Source: an uncultured Clostridia bacterium (lineage in GTDB: Bacteria > Bacillota > Peptococcia > Peptococcales > Peptococcaceae). From it: a stretch of DNA of 64,000 bases. Made by a program: the position numbers and the translations under genes. Location: contig CALXSY010000002.1 in the NCBI GenBank assembly GCA_944391285.1, forward strand, positions 1 through 64,000, in the 5' to 3' direction. The notes under the pieces are model-generated. The model worked only from the letters and a program-made list of their open reading frames with translations, ran no database searches and was not told where the DNA came from. Positions 8,132-17,251 of this stretch are shown here, one piece after another. Within the stretch, counting starts at the first letter, position 1. Every line of letters starts with the position of its first letter.

Positions 8132-10301
8132 AGATTTGTTGGATGTTGTATATGAAAATAATCCCGAGGCAGATTTGTGTACTTTAGAAGAAGTCTATCG
8201 TTTTGCAGAGGATTTGCATAAAGGACAGTACCGCAAATCCGGTGAGCCTTATATTAATCATCCTTTGCATGTAGCGATGATTTTAGCAGAGTTGGGTTTA
8301 GATGAGCAAGCAGTGGCGGCAGGGCTTTTGCATGACATAGCGGAAGACACCAACTGCACTTTAGATGGCTTGATTGATCATTTTGGTTCGGAAATATCCT
8401 TTTTGGTCAATGGTGTAACTAAGCTGAGCAAACTGGAATGCACCAATAAAGAGGAGCGTCAGCTGGAAAGCTACCGCAAGATGTTTTTGTCGATGGCGAA
8501 GGATATTCGCGTTATTTTAATCAAGCTGGCTGACAGACTGCATAATATGCGTACTTTAAAATATCAACCGCCGGAAAAACAACGGGAGATTGCTCAAGAA
8601 ACTTTGGAAATTTACACTCCTATCGCTAACCGCTTAGGTATTTCCCGCTTGCAATGGGAATTGGAAGACCTATGTCTGCGCTATCTGGAGCCGGATCGTT
8701 ATTATGAATTAGTTAACAGCATCTCTATGAAGCGTCAGGAGCGGGAAGAATATATCAATGAGGTTATCGATATTTTGACCAAAGAATTGGCCAAAGAAAA
8801 TATCAAGATGGAGATAGTAGGCAGACCGAAGCATTTTTACAGCATTTATAAAAAAATGGTGCGGCAGCATAAGGATTTGAATGAAATTTACGATTTGATC
8901 GCAGTCAGGATTTTGGTAGACAGCATCAAGGATTGCTACGGAGCTTTGGGGGTAGTGCATGCTTTGTGGAAGCCTATTCCCGGGAGATTTAAAGATTATA
9001 TCGCCGTGCCTAAAGCCAATGGCTATCAGTCGCTGCATACGACTGTTATCGGTCCCCGCGGCGAGAGATTTGAAATTCAGATTCGCACCTATGAAATGCA
9101 TATGACAGCCGAATACGGTGTAGCGGCGCACTGGTTATATAAAGAAAGCGGGCATTCGAAAGGAGCAGACAATTCCGGACAGCTCAGCTGGATTAAGCAA
9201 TTGCAGGAGATTCAGCAGGAAAGCAGTGACAATAAGGAATTTGTCGAATCCATTAAGATGGATCTCTTTTCCGATACGGTTTTTGTTTTCTCGCCCAAGG
9301 GAGATGTCTACGAACTGCCGGTAGGCTCGACACCTATTGACTTTGCTTACAAGGTGCATACCAATGTCGGCAACCGTTGTATAGGCTGCAAGATCAATAA
9401 CCGCATTGTGCCGTTGGATTATCAGCTGCAAAACGGCGAGATTGTGGAAATATTGACTTCCAAGCAGATCAACGGTCCCGGGCAGAACTGGCTCAGTATC
9501 GCCAAAACTTCCATGGCGAAAAACAAAATCAAGCAATGGTACAAAAAAGACCGCCGGGAAGAAAATATTATTAAAGGCAAAGAGAGCTTAGAGCGGGAAT
9601 TAAAGAAACATAATATTGACAGCAGCAACTATATTAAAGGCGACGGACTCAACCAGGTAGCAGCAAAAATCGGCTATCACAATAAAGATGAAATATTTAT
9701 TGCCATCGGAGGCGGCTCTTTAAGCCCGGTGCAGGTAATCAATAAGCTTAAAGATGAGCTGCATACTGCCGATAAACAGCCGGAAAACCTGGAGGAGATG
9801 CTCAACAGCAAGAGCAATCGGGAAGTAAAAAACAAAAACCGCAAAAAAAGCAGCAGCGGTGTCGTTATTAACGGGTTGGAAGGTGTCAGCGTGCGCTTTG
9901 CCCATTGCTGCAAGCCGGTGCCGGGCGATCCTATAGTCGGCTTTGTCACCCGCGGCAGAGGGGTTACAGTTCACCATACAGCCTGTCCGAACTTAAGCAA
10001 TCTTTCGGAGGAAGAAAAGTCCAGGCTTTTATATGCTTATTGGGAGAATTACGAGGAAGAGGTATTTCAGGTTAAGCTGCATATCACTGGCTTAGACAGA
10101 CCGAAGATTACCGCTGATGTTATGACTTTGGTCAATGACACCAAGGTGCATATTACTTCCATCAATGCGGTCAGCCGCAATTTCCACGTCAATATTGAAA
10201 TGAGTTTGGAAGTAGCTAATTTGGATCAGCTCAATGTTTTGATTGACAAGATCCGCAGTATTAAAGATGTAGAAGACGTGAAACGTTCTTTAGCAGAATG
10301 A
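8121..10301 (+). CDS. rel: Bifunctional (p)ppGpp synthetase/hydrolase
   Basis: The 726-residue long-form RelA/SpoT homologue makes and degrades the stringent-response alarmone. In order it has an HD hydrolase domain (LLHDIAEDT near residue 70 and LADRLHNMRTL), a synthetase domain (NGYQSLHTT, EIQIRT), a TGS domain about 385-445 and a C-terminal ACT domain. The loop GRFKDY carries the RxKD signature of bifunctional enzymes, not the acidic form of synthetase-only RelA. I take the ATG at 8121 over an in-frame GTG at 8112, because the GTG lies inside the ribosome site AAGGCGGTGAG. It overlaps the recJ fusion by 11 nt and is followed by dtd. Confidence 0.96.
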   Translation: MRFKDLLDVVYENNPEADLCTLEEVYRFAEDLHKGQYRKSGEPYINHPLHVAMILAELGLDEQAVAAGLLHDIAEDTNCTLDGLIDHFGSEISFLVNGVTKLSKLECTNKEERQLESYRKMFLSMAKDIRVILIKLADRLHNMRTLKYQPPEKQREIAQETLEIYTPIANRLGISRLQWELEDLCLRYLEPDRYYELVNSISMKRQEREEYINEVIDILTKELAKENIKMEIVGRPKHFYSIYKKMVRQHKDLNEIYDLIAVRILVDSIKDCYGALGVVHALWKPIPGRFKDYIAVPKANGYQSLHTTVIGPRGERFEIQIRTYEMHMTAEYGVAAHWLYKESGHSKGADNSGQLSWIKQLQEIQQESSDNKEFVESIKMDLFSDTVFVFSPKGDVYELPVGSTPIDFAYKVHTNVGNRCIGCKINNRIVPLDYQLQNGEIVEILTSKQINGPGQNWLSIAKTSMAKNKIKQWYKKDRREENIIKGKESLERELKKHNIDSSNYIKGDGLNQVAAKIGYHNKDEIFIAIGGGSLSPVQVINKLKDELHTADKQPENLEEMLNSKSNREVKNKNRKKSSSGVVINGLEGVSVRFAHCCKPVPGDPIVGFVTRGRGVTVHHTACPNLSNLSEEEKSRLLYAYWENYEEEVFQVKLHITGLDRPKITADVMTLVNDTKVHITSINAVSRNFHVNIEMSLEVANLDQLNVLIDKIRSIKDVEDVKRSLAE

Positions 10302-10312
10302 GGTGAAAATTT

Positions 10313-10762
10313 TTGCGGGCAGTAGTGCAAAAGGTGAAAAAGGCTCAAGTGCTTTCCGAAGGCAAGCTTTCCGGTGAGATTGGGCAAGGGTTAGTCGTAT
10401 TTTTAGGGGTAACCCATGATGATACAGAAGTCGACGCTAAATATTTAGCAGAAAAAGTCGCTAATTTGCGCATTTTTGAGGACAGCGAGGATAAGCTCAA
10501 TCTTTCTGTGCAGGATGTAGGCGGAGAAATTATGAGTGTGTCCCAGTTTACGCTATATGGCGATTGCCGCAAAGGCCGCCGTCCCAGCTTTACGCAAGCG
10601 GCTAAGCCGGAGCGGGCGAATGAATTGTATGAGCAATTCAATGATTATTTGCGTAAAGAGGGATTAAATGTGGCTACCGGGGTGTTTCAGACGCAGATGG
10701 AGGTCTCCTTAGTCAATGACGGACCGGTAACCATGCTTTTGGACAGCAAAAGGCAATTTTAG
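10313..10762 (+). CDS. dtd: D-aminoacyl-tRNA deacylase
   Basis: The enzyme hydrolyses D-aminoacyl-tRNAs, such as D-Tyr-tRNA, as a chirality proofreader. At 149 residues it has standard family length. The two family signatures are present: [17 protein letters not shown] with the catalytic SQ-T block, and [11 protein letters not shown] containing the Gly-cisPro-type motif. Translation starts at TTG (10313) after AGGTGAA, a few bases past the rel stop. The rel-dtd order is common in Bacillota. Confidence 0.96.
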   Translation: MRAVVQKVKKAQVLSEGKLSGEIGQGLVVFLGVTHDDTEVDAKYLAEKVANLRIFEDSEDKLNLSVQDVGGEIMSVSQFTLYGDCRKGRRPSFTQAAKPERANELYEQFNDYLRKEGLNVATGVFQTQMEVSLVNDGPVTMLLDSKRQF

Positions 10763-10771
10763 GAGGAAAAA

Positions 10772-11395
10772 ATGAAGATTAAAAAAATGTTGGTCAGCGA
10801 TTATGACACCAACTGCTTTATTTTAAGCGATGAAGAAACTAAAGAAGCCGTCATCATCGACCCCGGTGATGACGGAGTAGTCTTGATGGAGTATGTGGAA
10901 GGGGAAAATTTAAAGGTTAAATACATCTTAAATACCCACGGACACAACGACCATGTAGGCAATAATGACTATATGAAAGAAAAAACCGGAGCTTTAGTGG
11001 CAATTCATGCTGATGATGTTGATATTTTGACCAATCCTCAGCTTTATATGAAATATGACGGCATAAAAGGGCAGTCTGCGCCGGATATCATTTTGCATAA
11101 CGGCGATGAAATTCATTTCGGCAAATACACTTTGACCGTTATTTATACCCCGGGACATACCAAAGGCGGCGTCTGCTTTTGGGAGAAGAAGGAGAATGTC
11201 TGTTTCTGCGGCGATACTTTGTTTAGAGGCACAGTGGGCAGAGTGGATTTGTACGGCGGTGATTTAACAACAATCATTAACAGCGTGCAGCAAAGACTGG
11301 CAGTTTTAAAGGACGATACTCAGCTTTATCCGGGACACGGTCCGGCTACAACTATGGGCTATGAGCGAAAATTGAACAGGTACGTGCGCAAATGA
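10772..11395 (+). CDS. Metallo-beta-lactamase-fold hydrolase (glyoxalase II-like)
   Basis: The 207-residue protein has a full set of binuclear zinc ligands: THGHNDHVG, PGHTKGG, FCGDTLF and the late His of LYPGHGPATT. The short length and lack of the glyoxalase II C-terminal helical domain match the YcbL/YqgX group of small hydroxyacylglutathione-hydrolase-like proteins, whose natural substrate is generally uncertain. It sits between dtd and hemZ, starts after AGGAGG, and its stop overlaps the hemZ start by 4 nt. That gives translational coupling but no clear functional clue. Confidence 0.9.
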   Translation: MKIKKMLVSDYDTNCFILSDEETKEAVIIDPGDDGVVLMEYVEGENLKVKYILNTHGHNDHVGNNDYMKEKTGALVAIHADDVDILTNPQLYMKYDGIKGQSAPDIILHNGDEIHFGKYTLTVIYTPGHTKGGVCFWEKKENVCFCGDTLFRGTVGRVDLYGGDLTTIINSVQQRLAVLKDDTQLYPGHGPATTMGYERKLNRYVRK

Positions 11396-12822
11396 AATGG
11401 TATTTAAATGAGAATTCTAAAGAGTATTACCGTGAGCTTTTAGATGTTATCCGTGTCTTTTTACCCGACTTTAACTGGAGCGAAAGCGCTGAAGACGCCG
11501 AAATAGTTTATTTGGAAGTATTAGATGAGAATACGGAAAAGTTGCATATCAGTCATGATGTATTAGAGGTAGAACAAAAGGGCAGAGAAATCATTCAGGA
11601 GAAACGGCGGGCAAGGGCGAAGGTGCTTTATAATTATTTAAAGAAGCGCCTTAACCACGAAGGCAGCAGCTGGGGAACCTTGACCGGTATGCGCCCCAAT
11701 AAATTAGTGCATTTCCGCATGGATAAAGGAGCCAGTGCTCAAGAGGTTAAAGCATGGCTGATGGACGAATTTGTTTGCAGTGAGGAAAAGGCTGAGCTGT
11801 TAGTCGGCATTGCCGCAAGACAGAGAAAGTTTTTTGAATCCCGAGAAGAGGCGGTCAAAAGTGCCGGCTTGTATGTGGATATTCCCTTTTGTCCAACTCG
11901 CTGTTCCTACTGCACCTTTCCTTCCTTTAATTTGCCGAAGCCTAAGAAGATGGCGGAATATTTAGCCAACCTCAAGCGGGAGATAACGGCGGTAACTCAA
12001 GCTTCCCACGAAATGGGGCAGAAAATCAAGGAGATTTATATTGGTGGCGGTACGCCTACTACCTTAAATGAGGTAGAATTAGACGACTTATTGCAGCATT
12101 TGAGGGAATGTGCGGGCGATGATTTGCTGGAATTCACCGTTGAAGCCGGCAGACCGGATACGATTAATAAAGAAAAGCTGGAGATTATGAAAAAATGGGG
12201 CGTCAGCCGCATCAGCATCAATCCCCAAAGCATGTGCGAGGAAACCTTGAAACGCATCGGACGCTTGCACACGGTGGAAGATATCCGCAGGAAATTTTAT
12301 TTAGCCCGCAAGGTGGGTTTTAATAATATCAATATGGATTTAATCATCGGTTTGCCCGGAGAAACGACAGAGGATTTTGCTTATACTTTAGCGGAGATTG
12401 CCAAACTCAAGCCGGAGAATGTAACGATTCATTCGCTGGCACTCAAGCGTTCTTCACGCTTAAAAGAAGAGGAAGGCTATGAAAATGAAAGCCTGATTAT
12501 TAACCAAATGGCGCAGTTAGCGGCAGAATGGGTGAAAAAAGAGGGCTATGCGCCATACTATCTCTATCGCCAAAAGCATATGGTCAATAATTTGGAAAAT
12601 GTCGGCTATGCCTTAAAGGGCTATGAATCCATTTACAATATTTTGATGATGGAGGAACGCCAGAGCATTTATGGTTTAGGTGTTGGCTCTTCCAGCAAAT
12701 ATGTCTGCTCTGACGGCTGGTGTTTGGATGGGGATTTTAACCCCAGAGATTTGATTTTGTATAACGAAAGAATCGAGGAAATTATCCAAAGAAAAGTTGA
12801 CAAAATACACGCAATCAGTTAA
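11392..12822 (+). CDS. hemZ: HemZ-type radical SAM coproporphyrinogen dehydrogenase
   Basis: The 476-residue protein has an N-terminal domain specific to the HemZ group (about 1-155) followed by a radical SAM barrel. The cluster motif CPTRCSYC (CxxxCxxC) lies near residue 167, and GGGTPTT follows. The family is annotated as oxygen-independent coproporphyrinogen III dehydrogenase, but many HemW/HemZ-like members are not proven to carry out that reaction. I see no other haem biosynthesis gene nearby. It overlaps the MBL gene by 4 nt and ends just before the T-box leader. Confidence 0.88.
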   Translation: MKWYLNENSKEYYRELLDVIRVFLPDFNWSESAEDAEIVYLEVLDENTEKLHISHDVLEVEQKGREIIQEKRRARAKVLYNYLKKRLNHEGSSWGTLTGMRPNKLVHFRMDKGASAQEVKAWLMDEFVCSEEKAELLVGIAARQRKFFESREEAVKSAGLYVDIPFCPTRCSYCTFPSFNLPKPKKMAEYLANLKREITAVTQASHEMGQKIKEIYIGGGTPTTLNEVELDDLLQHLRECAGDDLLEFTVEAGRPDTINKEKLEIMKKWGVSRISINPQSMCEETLKRIGRLHTVEDIRRKFYLARKVGFNNINMDLIIGLPGETTEDFAYTLAEIAKLKPENVTIHSLALKRSSRLKEEEGYENESLIINQMAQLAAEWVKKEGYAPYYLYRQKHMVNNLENVGYALKGYESIYNILMMEERQSIYGLGVGSSSKYVCSDGWCLDGDFNPRDLILYNERIEEIIQRKVDKIHAIS

Positions 12823-12840
12823 AATAGAAAAAAATAGCTC

Positions 12841-13030
12841 GACCAAGAGCCAAAAAACCGTCCGCTTATTTCCCAGGGAGTCGGTCCTGACTGAAAGCCG
12901 ATAAATAATGACGGTCAATGACAGCTCCCAGTATTTGGTCAAACGATAAAAGTGGGATAAATATTTTTATCCAATTTGGGTGGCACCGCGGAAATGATTT
13001 TTCCGTCCCAATGAGATGGTGCTCTTTTTG
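12841..13030 (+). promoter_or_regulatory. T-box riboswitch of the hisS-aspS operon, aspartate type
   Basis: The T-box core GGGTGGCACCGCGG is at 12978-12991, and a terminator-like hairpin ends in GGTGC plus TCTTTTT at 13018-13029. Stem I can be drawn: 12841-12846 pairs with 12935-12940, 12847-12850 with 12924-12927, and 12857-12862 with 12910-12915. The bulge on the 3' side then reads CAATGACA, placing GAC (Asp) at 12920-12922 as specifier. The variable base after TGG is C, which pairs with a G discriminator as in tRNA-Asp, whereas bacterial tRNA-His has C73. Uncharged tRNA-Asp should therefore release the terminator. Confidence 0.92.
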
Positions 13031-13070
13031 TGTCAAAAAATATTTTAGATAAATTAACGAGGTGAAGAAA

Positions 13071-14342
13071 ATGCTGACTAATCGACCGAGAGGGACTAAT
13101 GATTTCCTGCCCGGGGAAACAGAAAAATGGCAGTATATCGAACAAGCCATGCGCAATATTTGCCGCACCTTTGGCTATAAAGAAATCAGAACGCCTATTT
13201 TTGAGCATACCGAATTATTTCTGCGCAGTGTGGGCGATACCAGCGATATTGTCGAAAAAGAAATGTATTCCTTTGAGGATAAGGCTTTTCGCCATTTGAC
13301 ATTGCGACCGGAAAATACCGCCGGAGTGGTGCGGGCGTTTTTGGAAAACCGCCTGTATGCCGACCCGCAGCCCACTAAGCTTTATTATATCGGACCGATG
13401 TTTCGTTATGATCAGCCGCAGGCAGGGCGTTACAGACAGTTTAATCAATTTGGCGTAGAAGTCATGGGCAGTAACGACCCATCGGTAGATGGTGAGGTTA
13501 TCGCCTTAGCGGCGGAATTATTTAAAGGCTTGGGGTTAAAAAATCTTACAGTGAAGATTAATACTGTCGGCTGTAAAGACTGCCGACCTAATCACAGCAA
13601 AAATTTAAAAGAGTACTTCAGCCAATATAAAGACGAGCTTTGCCCCACTTGTCAAAGCCGCTTGGAGCGCAATCCTTTGCGTATTTTGGACTGCAAAGAG
13701 GAGAAATGCAAGGAAATCGCTAAAGGAGCGCCGACTACTATCGAGGCGGCGTGCGATAATTGCAAGAGCCATTTTGCCAAGGTGCAGAAATATTTGGATA
13801 TGGCAGGCATCAGCTATCAGGTCGATACCAATTTGGTTAGAGGGTTAGACTACTATACTAATACCGCTTTTGAGATTGTAGTTAATACTATCGGTTCAGC
13901 GCAAAATGCCGTTTGCGGCGGCGGTCGCTACAATGGCTTGTTGGAGCAAATCGGCAGTACCGATATGCCGGGAATTGGCTTTGCGGTAGGTATGGAGCGT
14001 TTGTTGCTTACGATGAAGGAGCAGGGAATTGAGCTCTCTTTAGAAGAAAATCCTGCTGTGTATATTGCTTCCTTAGGCGAAAAAGCAGCAGAAGCCGCCT
14101 TCGGCATTACTCATGAGCTGAGAAAACGGGGCATTTATGCCGAAAAAGATTACCTAAGCCGCAGCTTAAAGGCGCAGATGAAAGGTGCCGACCGTTTAAA
14201 AGTCAAATATGTGGTGATAATCGGCGATGATGAGTTAGCCAAAAATGCTTTAGTAGTGCGCAATATGGCTGACGGTTCGCAAGAAGAAGTGGCGATAGAG
14301 GAGATTGTTAATTATCTCGAGGGGAGATTAAAAAATGTATAA
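13071..14342 (+). CDS. hisS: Histidyl-tRNA synthetase
   Basis: This class II synthetase for tRNA-His has 423 residues, a normal length. Motif 2 region FRYDQPQAGRYRQFNQFG, the histidine-binding LVRGLDYYTNTAFE segment and motif 3 GFAVGMERLLL are all present. A C-terminal anticodon-binding domain follows. The ATG at 13071 after CGAGGTGAAG is chosen over a GTG nine bases upstream that lies inside the ribosome site. It is expressed from the T-box leader and overlaps aspS by 8 nt. Confidence 0.97.
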   Translation: MLTNRPRGTNDFLPGETEKWQYIEQAMRNICRTFGYKEIRTPIFEHTELFLRSVGDTSDIVEKEMYSFEDKAFRHLTLRPENTAGVVRAFLENRLYADPQPTKLYYIGPMFRYDQPQAGRYRQFNQFGVEVMGSNDPSVDGEVIALAAELFKGLGLKNLTVKINTVGCKDCRPNHSKNLKEYFSQYKDELCPTCQSRLERNPLRILDCKEEKCKEIAKGAPTTIEAACDNCKSHFAKVQKYLDMAGISYQVDTNLVRGLDYYTNTAFEIVVNTIGSAQNAVCGGGRYNGLLEQIGSTDMPGIGFAVGMERLLLTMKEQGIELSLEENPAVYIASLGEKAAEAAFGITHELRKRGIYAEKDYLSRSLKAQMKGADRLKVKYVVIIGDDELAKNALVVRNMADGSQEEVAIEEIVNYLEGRLKNV

Positions 14343-16116
14343 GTATAAGAAAACCCATAACTGCGGGGATTTAAGAAAAAATAATGTCGGGGAAAAAGTC
14401 ACCTTGACCGGCTGGGTACAGCGCCAGAGAGATTTGGGCGGTGTGGTCTTTTTAACCTTGAGAGACCGCAGCGGCATCGTGCAGATCACCGTTGACGGCG
14501 ATAAAGCGCCGGCAGAAGCGCTGGCAAATGCGCAAAAGGTGCGCACGGAATTTGTCTTGGCAGTGCGCGGAACAGTTACTGCCCGTCCTGATGATATGAT
14601 AAATCCCAACATGGCAACCGGTGAGGTGGATATCGCCGCTGAGGAAGTAGTGATTATCAATAAAGCGAAAACTACGCCTTTTTACATCATTGACGGCTTA
14701 GATGCCGATGAAAATTTGCGTTTAAAATACCGCTATTTGGATTTGCGCCGTCCGGAAATGCAGAAATCCTTGATTCTGCGCCATCGGGTGGAGAAATCTA
14801 TGCGGGATTATTTGGATAATGAGGGATTTTTGGAGTTGGAAACTCCTATTTTGATGAAAAGCACGCCGGAAGGCGCTCGAGATTATTTGGTGCCCAGCCG
14901 GGTTTCCCCGGGCAATTTCTTTGCCTTGCCCCAGTCTCCTCAGCAGTTTAAGCAATTATTGATGGTGGCCGGTTTTGAAAAGTATTTTCAAATTGCCCGT
15001 TGCTTCCGTGATGAGGATTTGCGTGCCGACCGCCAGCCGGAATTCACCCAGTTAGATATGGAGATGAGCTTTGTCGACGAAGAGGATATCATGACCTTGG
15101 CAGAAAACATGATGGCTCATATCTTTAAAGAATCCTTGGGCGTAGAAATGCAATTGCCATTAGTTCGCATGACTTGGCAGGAAGCCATGGATAATTACGG
15201 TTCCGATAAGCCGGATACCCGTTTTGCGATGAAATTTATCGATTTAAGCGAAGTAGTCAAAGACTGCGGTTTTAAAGTATTTAAAGAGGCAGTGGCTAAC
15301 GGCGGTGTGGTTAAAGCCATCGTCGCTAAAGGCGCAAGCAAAATGAGCCGTCGGGAGTTGGACGATTTAACCAAATTTGTCAACACTTACGGCGCTAAAG
15401 GTTTGGCTTACTTTGTGGTAAACGAAGAAGAAATCAAATCACCGGTGAAAAAGTTTTTAAGCGAAGAAGAGCTGGCGAATATTTTAAGCACTTGCGGGGC
15501 AGAAGTAGGCGATACCGTCTTCTGCGTAGCCGATAAATATAAAGTTACTTGCGATAGCTTGGGACATTTGCGCTTGGAGTTAGGCAAGCGTTTGGGCTTG
15601 ATCGACGAAGATAAGCACAACTTCCTCTGGGTAACCGAATTCCCCTTATTGGAATGGGACGATGAAACCCAAAGATATTACGCTATGCATCACCCCTTCA
15701 CCGCGCCTTTGGAGTCGGATATTCCTTTGATGGCAAATGAGCCCGGCAAAGTCAGAGCCCGCGCCTATGACATGGTATTAAACGGTGTGGAAATCGGCGG
15801 CGGCAGTATCCGTATCCATGAGAGAGATTTGCAGGAGAAGATGTTTGCGCTTTTGAATATGAGCGAGGAAGAATATACCGAGCAGTTTAGCTGTCTTTTG
15901 GGCGCTTTTGAATATGGCGCTCCGCCTCACGGCGGTTTAGCCTTCGGCGTAGACCGTTTGGTGATGCTGATGGCGAAAAGAGATAGTATCCGTGATGTTA
16001 TTGCCTTCCCCAAAACTCAAAATGCTACTGATTTAATGGTAGAAGCTCCATCAAAGGTTTCTCAAGCTCAATTAGATGAGTTAGGGTTAATTTTAAATGT
16101 TAAAGAAAACGACTAG
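14335..16116 (+). CDS. aspS: Aspartyl-tRNA synthetase
   Basis: The 593-residue bacterial-type AspRS has an N-terminal OB-fold anticodon-binding domain (1-105), the class II core with motif 2 FRDEDLRADRQPEFTQLD, the bacterial GAD insertion (about 285-420) and motif 3 GGLAFGVDRLVMLM. Its start lies within the last codons of hisS, giving tight coupling. Since the upstream T-box reads as Asp-specific, this gene is the logical regulatory target and hisS is carried along. Whether it also charges tRNA-Asn cannot be told from the sequence alone. Confidence 0.97.
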   Translation: MYKYKKTHNCGDLRKNNVGEKVTLTGWVQRQRDLGGVVFLTLRDRSGIVQITVDGDKAPAEALANAQKVRTEFVLAVRGTVTARPDDMINPNMATGEVDIAAEEVVIINKAKTTPFYIIDGLDADENLRLKYRYLDLRRPEMQKSLILRHRVEKSMRDYLDNEGFLELETPILMKSTPEGARDYLVPSRVSPGNFFALPQSPQQFKQLLMVAGFEKYFQIARCFRDEDLRADRQPEFTQLDMEMSFVDEEDIMTLAENMMAHIFKESLGVEMQLPLVRMTWQEAMDNYGSDKPDTRFAMKFIDLSEVVKDCGFKVFKEAVANGGVVKAIVAKGASKMSRRELDDLTKFVNTYGAKGLAYFVVNEEEIKSPVKKFLSEEELANILSTCGAEVGDTVFCVADKYKVTCDSLGHLRLELGKRLGLIDEDKHNFLWVTEFPLLEWDDETQRYYAMHHPFTAPLESDIPLMANEPGKVRARAYDMVLNGVEIGGGSIRIHERDLQEKMFALLNMSEEEYTEQFSCLLGAFEYGAPPHGGLAFGVDRLVMLMAKRDSIRDVIAFPKTQNATDLMVEAPSKVSQAQLDELGLILNVKEND

Positions 16117-16127
16117 AGGTGAACAAT

Positions 16128-16355
16128 ATGCCATATATAGCAATCAAAGCTTATCCTAAAGACGAAGAGACCAAAAAGAAAATTGCCGAGCGGATTAACC
16201 AAGCATTTTTGGAAATTTGGGGCTGCTCACAAGAGGCTATTAATATTTCTATCGAAGAGGTAGCGCCGGAGAATTGGGACGAAAAAGTAATGCAAACAGA
16301 AGTAATCCCCCAAAAAGATAAGATGATGATTTTTGAAGGTCAAAAAAATTATTAA
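16128..16355 (+). CDS. 4-oxalocrotonate tautomerase-family protein
   Basis: The product has 75 residues, close to the 60-80 of the tautomerase superfamily. Choosing the ATG at 16128 (after GAGGTGAAC) makes Pro the second codon (MPYIAIKAYP), so the catalytic N-terminal proline is exposed once Met is removed. A GTG at 16119 would bury it and is rejected. The substrate is unknown, and small family members often have promiscuous tautomerase activity. It follows aspS by 11 nt and is probably co-transcribed. Confidence 0.85.
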   Translation: MPYIAIKAYPKDEETKKKIAERINQAFLEIWGCSQEAINISIEEVAPENWDEKVMQTEVIPQKDKMMIFEGQKNY

Positions 16356-16404
16356 AAAATGTCAAATTAAGCAAAAAAAAGCTTAGATTATTTTATCCCG
16401 AGGC

Positions 16405-16433
16405 TTGCAAAAGTAAATTATTTGTGATAGAAT
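16405..16433 (+). promoter_or_regulatory. Promoter of the 6S RNA gene
   Basis: TTGCAA (16405-16410), a 17-bp spacer and TAGAAT (16428-16433) predict a transcript starting near 16440. Confidence 0.7.
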
Positions 16434-16439
16434 AGAGCT

Positions 16440-16652
16440 TGTAGAAAAGTTGATCACCCTGCTATGTGCGTAATGCATGAGCCATTTTTGAACCAACGCA
16501 TCTTTATAGGGATCCGATTCTTGTATGAGGGATTTGAGACCTTCTTCCAGCTTTTTGCGTTAATTAGGGACAGTGAAATCATGCGGAGGAGCCCACCTGC
16601 TTAGGCAGGTTCAAATTTAGCCGGTATTACGGCAGTGCGGGGATAGTCAAAA
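16440..16652 (+). ncRNA. ssrS: 6S RNA
   Basis: This 353-base gap has no plausible gene but has its own promoter and terminator. The ends can close on each other (TTGATCACCCTGC near 16450 against GCGGGGATAGTCAA near 16637-16650), leaving a long, mostly paired rod with a central region. That is the shape of 6S RNA, which mimics an open promoter and binds RNA polymerase holoenzyme. From memory, B. subtilis bsrA also lies next to aspS, which supports the call by position. I rely on shape, length (about 200 nt) and context, and have not aligned it. A covariance search would settle it. Confidence 0.72.
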
Positions 16653-16656
16653 AATT

Positions 16657-16687
16657 AGCGATTGGCTTTAGCCAGTCGCTTTTTTTG
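16657..16687 (+). terminator. Terminator of the 6S RNA gene
   Basis: A 10-bp stem (16657-16666 with 16671-16680), a TTTA loop and a T-run. Confidence 0.9.
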
Positions 16688-16708
16688 TGTGATTTTCAGG
16701 AGGAGAAG

Positions 16709-17251
16709 ATGCAGGGGTTAGGAAAGCTGTTTTTCATATTTTTTAAAATCGGCGCTTTTACTTTTGGCGGCGGTTATGCCATGCTGCCGATAATTTACCG
16801 GGAATTGTGCGAGAAAAATCAATATTTCCCCGAAGACGAGATGGAAGAGATTGTTGTCTTAGCACAGGCTATGCCTGGAGCAATGGCTGTTAACTGTGCC
16901 ACGGAGGTAGGATATAAGCTATACGGCAAATTTGGAGCAGTCATCTGCGCTCTGGGAGTAGTTTTGCCTTCTTATTTGATAATCGTGCTTTTGGCAGGGC
17001 TTTTGTTGACCTATAGTGACAATAAATATGTTTTGGGCGCTTTTGCCGCCATCAGTGCGGTTGTTGCAGGGATGATTGCGGCGGCTGGCGTGAAAATGTT
17101 TAAGCCTATCGCCAAAGATAAGGTGCGCATCGCGATTATGGCATTGACGATAGTTTTGTATTTAATCACCGGCTTAAATCCCATATTTTTTATCGTTGCC
17201 GGTGGAATCATAGGCTATGTGCTCAGTAAAAAGAGGGAGGCAGGAAAATGA
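16709..17251 (+). CDS. Chromate transporter family protein, first half-subunit
   Basis: The 180-residue CHR-domain protein has the family hallmark FFKIGAFTFGGGYAMLP at its N-terminus and AQAMPGAMAVN further on, with four to five hydrophobic segments. It belongs to the short-chain CHR group, where two tandem genes encode the two halves of one transporter. Chromate efflux is known for some members, but the natural anion is usually unknown. The start at 16709 follows CAGGAGGAG, and an earlier in-frame ATG lies inside the T-run of the 6S terminator. The stop overlaps the second half-gene by 4 nt. Confidence 0.9.
   Translation: MQGLGKLFFIFFKIGAFTFGGGYAMLPIIYRELCEKNQYFPEDEMEEIVVLAQAMPGAMAVNCATEVGYKLYGKFGAVICALGVVLPSYLIIVLLAGLLLTYSDNKYVLGAFAAISAVVAGMIAAAGVKMFKPIAKDKVRIAIMALTIVLYLITGLNPIFFIVAGGIIGYVLSKKREAGK

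Noticed and set aside
12916-12923. Histidine specifier in the T-box
   Set aside because: The drawn loop has no CAC or CAT triplet, and the discriminator-pairing base also argues against tRNA-His.
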